Below are positions 45,069-52,014 of a stretch of 64,000 nucleotides of DNA, piece by piece (the first letter of the stretch is position 1; the number at the start of each line of letters is the position of its first letter). The position numbers and the translations under genes were made by a program. Location of the stretch: positions 124,001 to 188,000 of the forward strand of contig NZ_JBHYFH010000002.1 of assembly GCF_051859625.1 (NCBI RefSeq), given 5' to 3'. The notes beneath the pieces were generated by a model that was given only the letters and a program-made list of their open reading frames with translations, searched no databases and was not told where the DNA came from. The stretch comes from Oceanicaulis sp051859625 (GTDB lineage Bacteria; Pseudomonadota; Alphaproteobacteria; Caulobacterales; Maricaulaceae).

Positions 45069-45089
45069 AGTTTTCATACAGTCCGATTC

Positions 45090-45125
45090 AAAACGCTGCA
45101 GTCTTGATGGCTGCAGCGTTTTGTT
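45090..45125 (+). terminator. Rho-independent terminator after pccA
   Basis: AAAACGCTGCAG (45090-45101), 9-nt loop, and complement CTGCAGCGTTTT (45111-45122), followed by GTTTGTCTG. It separates pccA from the DUF805 array. Confidence 0.85.
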
Positions 45126-45219
45126 TGTCTGTCTGTTTGCCGGTTAACTTACCCAGACTTCATTTGACGTCAGCCCTGCGGCGCAGGCACACTGAGCCTG
45201 TAAAGAAACGGAGACTTGG

Positions 45220-45780
45220 ATGAATCTCGGTCACACCCTGTTCAGCCCCAACGGTCGCAGCACCCAGAATGAATACTGGCTGGGCATGCTGATCATCGTT
45301 CTTGGCAACCTGTTTCTCGCGCCCCTGCCGGTGATCGGCGCCGTTTTCTGGATCGGCCTGATCTATGTCGGCGCCGTGGTGTCCGCCAAACGGTTGCATG
45401 ATGCGGGCAAGACCGGCTGGATTCATCTTATTCCCTGGGTCATTTCGCTGTCCTTGATGGGATTTGGCGTTGTGGCCGCAGGGGGCGCCGCGCTTGCGCC
45501 GGTTGTGGACATGGTCGGCACGCCGGGGGGCTGGGAAATGCTGGAATCGGGCGATTTGTCTCCGAAAGCCACGGCCCAGCTGGTCAGTGGCGGATTGCTG
45601 GCGGCGGGCGGCTTGCTGCTCTTCTGGTCGCTCGCTGCGCTGACCTGGGTGGTCTACACGATCTGGGTGGGTGTTCTGGCCTCTGATCAGGACGACAATG
45701 TCTACGGACCTGCGCCGCGTCAGGCCGTCTACGCCCAGGCCGCAGCCCGTTCAGCCGGGGCGCCGCCTGCTGAGGGCTGA
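45220..45780 (+). CDS. DUF805 family membrane protein, copy 1
   Basis: 186 residues. The family opening FSPNGRSTQNEYWLG, then hydrophobic segments and the cytoplasmic AKRLHDAGKTGWIHL loop characteristic of DUF805, followed by two more helices and a flexible alanine/proline-rich tail. A TTGACG element at 45164-45169 may belong to its promoter. Function of the family is unknown; it is the first of four tandem relatives. Confidence 0.88.
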   Translation: MNLGHTLFSPNGRSTQNEYWLGMLIIVLGNLFLAPLPVIGAVFWIGLIYVGAVVSAKRLHDAGKTGWIHLIPWVISLSLMGFGVVAAGGAALAPVVDMVGTPGGWEMLESGDLSPKATAQLVSGGLLAAGGLLLFWSLAALTWVVYTIWVGVLASDQDDNVYGPAPRQAVYAQAAARSAGAPPAEG

Positions 45781-45859
45781 TCCGGTTTTTCTTGACGCGA
45801 GTCGCCGAACCGCGAACGCTGCCATTACGCGCATCTCAACATCAAAACCTGGGGACATC

Positions 45860-46387
45860 ATGGATATTGGAAATCTGCTGTTCAATCCGAACGGCCGAAT
45901 TGGCCAGAAAGAGTTCTGGATTGGCGTTGCGATCATATTCGGCGGCAATTTGCTGCTGACCTGGATTCCCTTTCTCGGCACGCTGATCTGGCTGGGTCTG
46001 CTTTGGGTCGGCGTCGCGGTTTATGGCAAGCGTCTGCACGATGCGGGCAACAGCGCCTGGTTGCATGCCGTGCCATGGGCCGTCTCGATCGTGCTGGGTG
46101 TGATCGGCTCGATCATGCTGGGCGGCGTGTTCATCGCCGCAATGGCGGGCGAGGGCGATGTCAATATGGGCGCGTTGATCGCCGGCGGCGGATTGGCCAG
46201 CGTCTTCTTCCTGCTCAGCACCTTGGTCTGGATCGCCTACACGATCTGGGTGGGGGTGCTCAAAAGCGATGCGGGCGCCAACGCCTATGGTCCGGCCCCG
46301 GTGATTGATGGGGTTGCGGCGCCGGCTGAACCGGCCGCGCCGGCGGCTTCACCGACGGATGCAGATTCGGGCGAATCCAAGGATTGA
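45860..46387 (+). CDS. DUF805 family membrane protein, copy 2
   Basis: 175 residues. Starts DIGNLLFNPNGRIGQKEFWIG, has YGKRLHDAGNSAWLHA, and ends with a disordered Ala/Pro/Asp tail. An 18-nt stretch encoding the YTIWVG segment (46237-46254) is identical to one in copy 1 (45654-45671), showing recent common origin. It starts 79 nt after copy 1. ATG 45860 is preceded by GGGGA. Confidence 0.88.
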   Translation: MDIGNLLFNPNGRIGQKEFWIGVAIIFGGNLLLTWIPFLGTLIWLGLLWVGVAVYGKRLHDAGNSAWLHAVPWAVSIVLGVIGSIMLGGVFIAAMAGEGDVNMGALIAGGGLASVFFLLSTLVWIAYTIWVGVLKSDAGANAYGPAPVIDGVAAPAEPAAPAASPTDADSGESKD

Positions 46388-46445
46388 TATGGAGGCTGGC
46401 TGGCCATTAGGGCTGGCTGGCAAGGGGAGAGACGGAGGGCGACCC

Positions 46446-47021
46446 ATGAGTTTGATGAATGTTCTTTTTGCGCCGAACGGGCGCATCAATCCAAGCCAGT
46501 TCCAGGCCGGCGCTTTGGTGCTGTTAGGAATCGGTTTCGTGATGGCCTTGCTGTCACTGACCGGTAACACCGCTCTGATGGGCGTGCAGACGCTGGTGGG
46601 ATTGGCCTTGATCTATCCGTGGGTCGTCCTGTGGCGCAAACGCCTGCATGACAACGGAAAGACCGGCTGGTTCCTGCTGCTGGTCTTGCTGGTCTGGTTT
46701 ATCCTCAGCATGATCAGCAACCAGATCATCACCATGATGTTTGCGGGCGACATGATGCAGGCCATGGAAGATGTCACCGGGTTCTCGCAGATGTTGCAGG
46801 CTCAGGCGCAGCTCGCGCAGGAGCTGGCCTTGCCGGCTGCGATTTCGTCGCTGGTTGTCGGTCTGATCGTGGTGTTTGGCGCCAACGCCATTCTGAAGTC
46901 TGATCCGCAAGAGAACCGCTATGGACCGGTTCCTGGCGCTGAGGGCCCTCCCACATCCCAGCCCGCATCCAGTGTCCCGCCGATGGACCTGCCTGACGAT
47001 ACGGACAAGGATCAGAACTGA
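46446..47021 (+). CDS. DUF805 family membrane protein, copy 3
   Basis: 191 residues. Opens MSLMNVLFAPNGRINPSQFQAG, with WRKRLHDNGKTGWFLL, a longer central region (MMFAGDMMQAMEDVTGFSQM) and an acidic C-terminus (DLPDDTDKDQN). More divergent than copies 1 and 2, but with the same start, RLHD loop and late GANAILKSDPQENRYGP segment. Followed by a hairpin terminator. Confidence 0.85.
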   Translation: MSLMNVLFAPNGRINPSQFQAGALVLLGIGFVMALLSLTGNTALMGVQTLVGLALIYPWVVLWRKRLHDNGKTGWFLLLVLLVWFILSMISNQIITMMFAGDMMQAMEDVTGFSQMLQAQAQLAQELALPAAISSLVVGLIVVFGANAILKSDPQENRYGPVPGAEGPPTSQPASSVPPMDLPDDTDKDQN

Positions 47022-47059
47022 TCGTGTCCGCCCTGCGACGCAGGGCGGACTTGCCATCG

Positions 47060-47098
47060 ACGCGCGCTCCGTTTCATACCGGGGCGCGCGTTTATTTT
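47060..47098 (+). terminator. Rho-independent terminator after DUF805 copy 3
   Basis: A 12-bp stem with one G-U pair (47060-47071 with 47080-47091), 8-nt loop, then TTATTTTG. A second perfect hairpin without T-run lies just before it (GTCCGCCCTG at 47026-47035 and complement at 47041-47050). The terminator ends only 14 nt before the start of copy 4. Confidence 0.7.
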
Positions 47099-47111
47099 GC
47101 GAGGAGCCGGC

Positions 47112-47636
47112 GTGACCCAACCCAGTTTTGATCTGAAGACGGCGTTCATGCCGGTCTTTCGCTCCACCGAGGACGAGTTCTGGATCGGGCTGGGCGTGAT
47201 TGCGGCGCTGGACGCCTTGCGGATCAGCTTTTCTCCGGCTGCAGGCGTCTTGTCCTGGCTGGTCATCGCCTTTTTCGCCAGCACGGTGTTCATCAACCGC
47301 TATCGCGCGCTGGGCAAACCCACAGCGCTCGCTTTGGCGGCGCTGGCTGGCGCCACCGTGATCAAGATCATCACCGGCCTGTTCGGCATGGCGTCGCGCG
47401 CCTACCCGGAGTTCGTCGCGTTTCTGGAAAATCAGGGCGTGAACATGAATGATCCGGCGGCGGTGCAGGCGGCGGCCTATGACCCCGCGATCCAGCAAGC
47501 CTATCAGGAACGGCTGACCTCGGACCCGGAATTCGCCATGGCGATCCTTTATGCGGGCGCCTGGCCGTCCATGTGGGGCTTCTGGCTGGTGCTGGCGGCG
47601 GTGGGATACTGGACGGCGCGTGGTCGCGCGTTTTGA
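47112..47636 (+). CDS. Divergent DUF805-like membrane protein, copy 4
   Basis: 174 residues starting with GTG at 47112, well placed after GAGGAG. It keeps the opening FMPVFRSTEDEFWIG and an RYRALGKPTAL loop where the others have KRLHD-GK, and about four hydrophobic segments. The RLHD motif has been lost, so its family membership is inferred from position and pattern. The TTG upstream at 47097 is a worse start. Confidence 0.7.
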   Translation: MTQPSFDLKTAFMPVFRSTEDEFWIGLGVIAALDALRISFSPAAGVLSWLVIAFFASTVFINRYRALGKPTALALAALAGATVIKIITGLFGMASRAYPEFVAFLENQGVNMNDPAAVQAAAYDPAIQQAYQERLTSDPEFAMAILYAGAWPSMWGFWLVLAAVGYWTARGRAF

Positions 47637-47717
47637 TCTGACAGATCGAGCAAGGATCGGAATGCGCGGATGACGGTCTGACGCTATCGCTAGGCTTCTG
47701 ATCACAGGAGCATAGAC

Positions 47718-48188
47718 ATGGCATTTCAGATTACCGGGCTGAACCCTGAACTCTTCAAGCCGCTATTTGACCTCTCCGCCGCCGCTCTGGCTGAACGCGG
47801 GGTGCACCGCAAAACCGTTGACGCCAAGCCTGGATATCCCTGCCGCATCACGTTGGAAGACGCGCCTGTGGGGGAAACCGTCTTGCTGCTGAACTATGAA
47901 AGCCACGCGGTTTCAACGCCGTATCGTCACGCTTTTGCGATCTATGTGCGAGAGCACGCGCACGCCGCGGCGCAGTTTGAGAACACTTTGCCGCCTGTGA
48001 TGAGCGGGCGTCCCATCGCCTTGCGGTTCTTTGATGCGGACGGCCAGCTGATCGGCGCCGACATGTTTCTTGATGAAGCGGCAGGCGTTGAGACCATCAA
48101 GACCGCGCTCGATCGTCCGGACGTCGCCTATATCCACGCCCATAACGCCAAGCATGGCTGTTTCTCAGCTGAGATTCGTCCGCTCTAG
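47718..48188 (+). CDS. DUF1203 domain protein
   Basis: 156 residues, soluble, no signal peptide. The DUF1203 pattern is visible: GYPCRITLEDAPVGETVLLLNYE, HAVSTPYRHAFAIYVRE, and the C-terminal VAYIHAHNAKHGCFSAEIR with conserved His and Cys. Function unknown. Its stop overlaps the convergent lipB stop by 4 nt. Confidence 0.87.
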   Translation: MAFQITGLNPELFKPLFDLSAAALAERGVHRKTVDAKPGYPCRITLEDAPVGETVLLLNYESHAVSTPYRHAFAIYVREHAHAAAQFENTLPPVMSGRPIALRFFDADGQLIGADMFLDEAAGVETIKTALDRPDVAYIHAHNAKHGCFSAEIRPL

Positions 48189-48865
48189 ACCGGCGGGTCC
48201 TCGCGATGTGTGGCGCCGAACACATCTTCAAAGGCGCGCTTGAGCGCCAGGTCGGCGTCATCCATCGTCACGGGCAGTCCCAGATCCACAAGGCTCGTCA
48301 CCCCGTAGCGCGGATCAGAGATGCCGCAGGGCGTGATGCCGCCAAAGTGCGACAGATCCGGCTCCACATTCAGCGCGATGCCGTGAAACGACACCCAGCG
48401 GCGCAGGCGGATGCCGATGGCGGCGATCTTGTCTTCGCGTTCCGGCCCGCCGGGCTGGGTGCGGTCCACCCACACGCCCACGCGCCCGCAGCGCCGCTCG
48501 CCGGTGACGTTGAAGCTGTCGAGCGTGCCGATGATCCACTGTTCCAGATCGCGGACGAATTTGCGCGCGTCTCGGCCGCGCGTCCTGAGGTCGAGCATCA
48601 CATAGGCCACGCGCTGGCCGGGGCCGTGATAGGTGTATTCGCCGCCGCGCCCGGTCTTGTGGACCGGGAAGCGCTCAGGGTCTTGCAGGTCTTCAGGTTT
48701 GGCGCTGGTGCCGGCGGTGTAGAGCGGGGCGTGTTCGAGCAGCCAGATCAGTTCGCCCGCTTCGCCTTTGGCGATGGCTTCGGCGCGCGCCTCCATGGCG
48801 GCCACGGCGTCAGGGTAGGCGATAGAGGTCTGTGAGACCGCCCAGCCGATGGTCGCGTCTGTCAT
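48185..48865 (-). CDS. lipB: Octanoyl-ACP:protein octanoyltransferase
   Basis: Moves octanoyl from ACP to lipoyl domains, first step of lipoate synthesis. 226 residues: HAPLYTAGTSA, TGRGGEYTYHGPGQ (the RGG-x-T-x-HGPGQ motif), KIAAIGIRLRRWVSFHGIALN and the catalytic cysteine in GGITPCGISD. ATG 48865 is chosen because the conserved domain begins soon after. Divergent from the FliN-like gene. Confidence 0.95.
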   Translation of the reverse strand: MTDATIGWAVSQTSIAYPDAVAAMEARAEAIAKGEAGELIWLLEHAPLYTAGTSAKPEDLQDPERFPVHKTGRGGEYTYHGPGQRVAYVMLDLRTRGRDARKFVRDLEQWIIGTLDSFNVTGERRCGRVGVWVDRTQPGGPEREDKIAAIGIRLRRWVSFHGIALNVEPDLSHFGGITPCGISDPRYGVTSLVDLGLPVTMDDADLALKRAFEDVFGATHREDPPV

Positions 48866-48969
48866 GATCTTGCAGGCCTTTAACTGTCGAGAAACCGTAG
48901 CGGAACATCGTGAGGCTGAACGCGCATGACAAGGGTTATGCGCCATAGAGCAACAGTGATGCACGTTTC

Positions 48970-49215
48970 ATGAGCCAATTAGGCGCCGTTCAGGTCGAAA
49001 TCTCCGTGCTTCTGGGCCGGTCCAAGCTGCCGATTCACCAATTCCTGCGCATGGGCCGGGGCGCGGTGATTCCCCTGGACGCCGCCGAGCATGACGAAGT
49101 GTGGATTCTGGCCAATAATCATCCGATCGCGCGCGGTGAAATCATCATTCAGGGCGACCGGGTGGCGGTCTCGATCACTGACGCCGCAGACGTTCACGAC
49201 TATTTCGCTGCATAA
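48970..49215 (+). CDS. Minimal FliN/FliM C-terminal (SpoA) domain protein
   Basis: 81 residues forming just a surface-presentation-of-antigen domain: VQVEISVLLGRSKLPIHQFLRM, GRGAVIPLDAAEHDEVWILANN, PIARGEIIIQGDRVAVSIT. That is the core of the flagellar switch protein FliN without its N-terminal extension. It is away from any flagellar cluster, so it may be a stray FliN or a specialised switch-associated protein. It sits upstream of tRNA-Leu. Confidence 0.8.
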   Translation: MSQLGAVQVEISVLLGRSKLPIHQFLRMGRGAVIPLDAAEHDEVWILANNHPIARGEIIIQGDRVAVSITDAADVHDYFAA

Positions 49216-49277
49216 GCACCTCACATAAGGGCTTCACAAGAGGAGCCGGGCTTGGTACACGCCCGCTTCCCGAATTC

Positions 49278-49364
49278 GCGGCCGTGGCGGAATTGGTAGA
49301 CGCGCAGCGTTGAGGTCGCTGTGGGGTAAAACCCGTGGAAGTTCGAGTCTTCTCGGCCGCACCA
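49278..49364 (+). tRNA. tRNA-Leu (anticodon GAG)
   Basis: 87-nt class II tRNA. Acceptor stem GCGGCCG (49278-49284) pairs with CGGCCGC (49354-49360), encoded CCA at 49362-49364. D-arm TGGCGGAATTGGTAGACGC, anticodon loop TTGAGGT with GAG at 49312-49314, a long variable arm (GTGGGGTAAAACCCGTG) typical of leucine tRNAs, and T-arm GTTCGAGTC. Reads CUC/CUU leucine codons. Confidence 0.97.
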
Positions 49365-49395
49365 TCTTTCGCGCTTTCTGCAAGCGCTGACAGAC

Positions 49396-49427
49396 AAGCC
49401 TGACGCTGACGCGTCAGGCTTTTTTGT
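49396..49427 (+). terminator. Rho-independent terminator after tRNA-Leu
   Basis: Stem AAGCCTGACG (49396-49405) with complement (49412-49421), 6-nt loop, followed by TTTTTTGTTTTTT. It ends the tRNA transcript before mgtE. Confidence 0.88.
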
Positions 49428-49525
49428 TTTTTCGCGACAACAGCACGCGCCATCTCGATTTCATCGGCGCCCGCGACTATCGTGTCTTACGCACTGCACC
49501 CCATTCCAGAAAAACGCGAGACGCC

Positions 49526-50914
49526 ATGACGCAACCGGTTGAAGAGCTGCACCGTGACGATGTGACGACCGGTATGGACTTGCCTGAAGGGGTGCTTGTG
49601 GAACTGATCGGGGCGATCGCGGATCGCGACCCGACATTGATCCGGCAATTGCTCGCGCCGCTGCACCCTGCTGATATCGCGGACCTGATCGAACAGCTCA
49701 GCTGGGACCAGCAGCGTTTGCTCGCCGAACTTGACGCGTCGCTGCTCACCGGCGAAGTGCTGGCCGAGATCGGCTATGACACGCGCGCGGGTCTGTTTGA
49801 CCTGCTGGAGACCCAGCAGATCGTCGACGCGCTGGACGGTCTTGATTCTGACGACAAGACCATGGTCGTCGAGGAGCTCGAGCCGGAGGTTCGCCAAGCG
49901 GTTCTGGCCGCCGTCTCCGCCGAAGATCGCGAACATCTGGAAGCTTCGCTGGCGTTTGAAGAGGAGACCGCCGGCCGTCTGATGCAGCGCGAGTTCGTCG
50001 CTGCGCCCTCATTCTGGACGGTGGGTCACACCATCGACCATATGCGGCTTGCGGGCGAAGAGCTGCCGGACCTCTTCTTTGAGGTCTTCATCGTGGATGA
50101 AGGCTTCCGTCCCATTGGCGCGGTGCCCGTCAGCCGTCTGATGCGCTCGCAACGCGACACCCCGCTCTCAGAGCTGATGGAAACCGCCAAGATCACGATC
50201 CGTCCCGAGGATGACCAGGAAGACGCAGCCTATCTGTTTGAGAAGTATCACCTGATCTCGGCGCCTGTGGTGGACGATTCAGGTCGTCTGAAAGGCATGC
50301 TGACGGTCGATGACATCGTCGACGTCATCCAGGAAGAGAACAAGGAAGACTTGCTGGCGCTGGCCGGGGTGAACGAGGCGGGCCTCGCAGACACGGTCTG
50401 GGAATCGGTGAAATCGCGGGCGCCCTGGTTGCTGGTCAATCTGGGCACGGCGGTGCTGGCGTCTCTGGTGATCGCCCTGTTTGACCAGGCCATCGCCCAG
50501 CTGGTGGCGCTGGCGGTGCTGATGCCGATCGTGGCTTCGATGGGCGGAAACGCCGGTACGCAATCACTGGCGGTCGCCGTGCGCGCGCTCGCCACCCGCG
50601 ATCTGACCGGCGCCAATTCCCTGCGCTTCGTCTGGCGCGAAGCGGCGGCGGGTCTCGTGAACGGGATCATTTTTGCTGTGATCATGGGGATCATCGCGGC
50701 CGTGTGGTTCCAGGAACCGGATCTGGGCTGGGTCATCGCGGTGGCCATGGTGATCAACCTCGCCATCGCCGGCCTTGCAGGGGTTCTGGTGCCTTTGGGG
50801 CTCAAGCATTTCGGCGCCGACCCGGCTGTCGCCTCATCGGTTTTTGTCACGACCGTGACGGATGTGGTGGGATTTGTCGTGTTTTTGGGCCTGGGCGCCC
50901 TTGTTCTGCTTTAA
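49526..50914 (+). CDS. mgtE: Magnesium transporter MgtE
   Basis: Mg2+-gated Mg2+ channel of the inner membrane. 462 residues: acidic N-domain (LLAPLHPADIADLIEQLSWD), two CBS domains (ETAGRLMQREFV, YHLISAPVVDDSGRLKGMLTVDDI) and five C-terminal helices with the pore segment ASMGGNAGTQSLAVAVRALA. ATG 49526 is used; an in-frame upstream extension has no MgtE similarity. The upstream region shows no obvious magnesium riboswitch. Confidence 0.94.
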   Translation: MTQPVEELHRDDVTTGMDLPEGVLVELIGAIADRDPTLIRQLLAPLHPADIADLIEQLSWDQQRLLAELDASLLTGEVLAEIGYDTRAGLFDLLETQQIVDALDGLDSDDKTMVVEELEPEVRQAVLAAVSAEDREHLEASLAFEEETAGRLMQREFVAAPSFWTVGHTIDHMRLAGEELPDLFFEVFIVDEGFRPIGAVPVSRLMRSQRDTPLSELMETAKITIRPEDDQEDAAYLFEKYHLISAPVVDDSGRLKGMLTVDDIVDVIQEENKEDLLALAGVNEAGLADTVWESVKSRAPWLLVNLGTAVLASLVIALFDQAIAQLVALAVLMPIVASMGGNAGTQSLAVAVRALATRDLTGANSLRFVWREAAAGLVNGIIFAVIMGIIAAVWFQEPDLGWVIAVAMVINLAIAGLAGVLVPLGLKHFGADPAVASSVFVTTVTDVVGFVVFLGLGALVLL

Positions 50915-50962
50915 TCTCGCGCGACCTGTAGGCAGACTACGTTCCTGAGGGAGGCCTTCGCC

Positions 50963-51952
50963 ATGAACCATGCCGCTCTGGCTGTAATGATCGCACTTGC
51001 GGGCGCATCGCCTTTGGCCGCTCAGGATGCAGGGGGGCAAACGCCGTCATTTGACAGCGGCTTGCGCCTGTCAGGTCCATGGGCGATCGGACCGCGTCTG
51101 GATCAGGCGCGCGCCGGACTGTCCGCGACTGTGCTGGAGGGCCGGATCTATGCCGCTGGCGGCGCCGGACTCGCCAATCCGCGCGACGCCCTGGAAGTCT
51201 ATGACCCTGAAAGCGGCGCCTGGCGCGTGCTCAAACCCATGCCCGTGGGGCTGGAGCGTTTCGGCATGGCGGTGCTGGACGGCAAGATCTATGTGGCGGG
51301 CGGGTATTCGTCCGAAGCGGGCGCGGACCCCATCGACCAGGTCTGGTCCTATGATCCCGAGACAGATTCATGGAGCGCGGAGACGGCGCTCCCCGGCGCC
51401 AAGGCCAGCCTGTCTCTGGTGTCTGTGAATGACCGGCTTTACGCCCTGGGGGGCGAAGACGGCGCGCCGGGCCTGTTTGTCTATGACCCTGAAACCCAGA
51501 GCTGGAACGCCGCGGAAGCGCCTGACGAGATCAACCGTCGGGGGGCGGCGGCTGTCGCGCTTGAGGATGAAATCTGGCTGATCGGCGGCGCCCGGAACGG
51601 GCAGGCGACATCCCGGGTGGATGTTTACCATACACTGTCTCAAACTTGGCGCCGCGCCCCGGATCTGCCTGAACCCCGGGCCGGCCACGCCGCGGCTGTA
51701 CTGGAAGGCGACGTTCATGTGTTTGGCGGTCGCAGCGCAGACATGCGGCGAACCCTGGCCAGCCATGTCGCGCTGAACGCGGGTTCTGAGACCTGGGAGA
51801 GCCTGTCTGACATGCCCGCCGCCCGTACAGAGGCAGGGGTGGTCAGCGTTAACGGCGCAATCTGGTTAATTGGCGGCGGATCGGGCGCAGGCTTCTTTGC
51901 GCCCTTTACGGCTTTGGACGCGGTGGACATTTTCTCGACGTCAGAGCGCTGA
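50963..51952 (+). CDS. Secreted Kelch-repeat protein
   Basis: 329 residues with a signal peptide (ALAVMIALAGASPLAAQ). Five to six Kelch blades of the form GGAGLANPRDALEVYDPESGAWRVLKPMP follow, e.g. IYVAGGYSSEAG...YDPETDSW and LYALGGED...YDPETQSW. This should fold as a beta-propeller in the periplasm or outside. Ligand unknown. Confidence 0.85.
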   Translation: MNHAALAVMIALAGASPLAAQDAGGQTPSFDSGLRLSGPWAIGPRLDQARAGLSATVLEGRIYAAGGAGLANPRDALEVYDPESGAWRVLKPMPVGLERFGMAVLDGKIYVAGGYSSEAGADPIDQVWSYDPETDSWSAETALPGAKASLSLVSVNDRLYALGGEDGAPGLFVYDPETQSWNAAEAPDEINRRGAAAVALEDEIWLIGGARNGQATSRVDVYHTLSQTWRRAPDLPEPRAGHAAAVLEGDVHVFGGRSADMRRTLASHVALNAGSETWESLSDMPAARTEAGVVSVNGAIWLIGGGSGAGFFAPFTALDAVDIFSTSER

Positions 51953-52014
51953 CGGTCCTGAGTTTGCATCGCGCTTCTTGACTGAAGATCCAACCGTTTC
52001 GAAACGGGACAGCG

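Noticed and set aside
45121..45140. Short TGTTTGTCTGTCTG repeat after pccA
   Set aside because: It is only the T-rich end of the terminator with a short slippage-type repeat; no further copies occur.
49278..49364. tRNA-Leu as an integration site of a mobile element
   Set aside because: The downstream side shows a terminator and then mgtE, with no integrase or repeated tRNA 3' end in the window.
49365..49525. Magnesium riboswitch upstream of mgtE
   Set aside because: The 161-nt gap is mostly the tRNA-Leu terminator and has no extended multi-helix structure that I can recognise.
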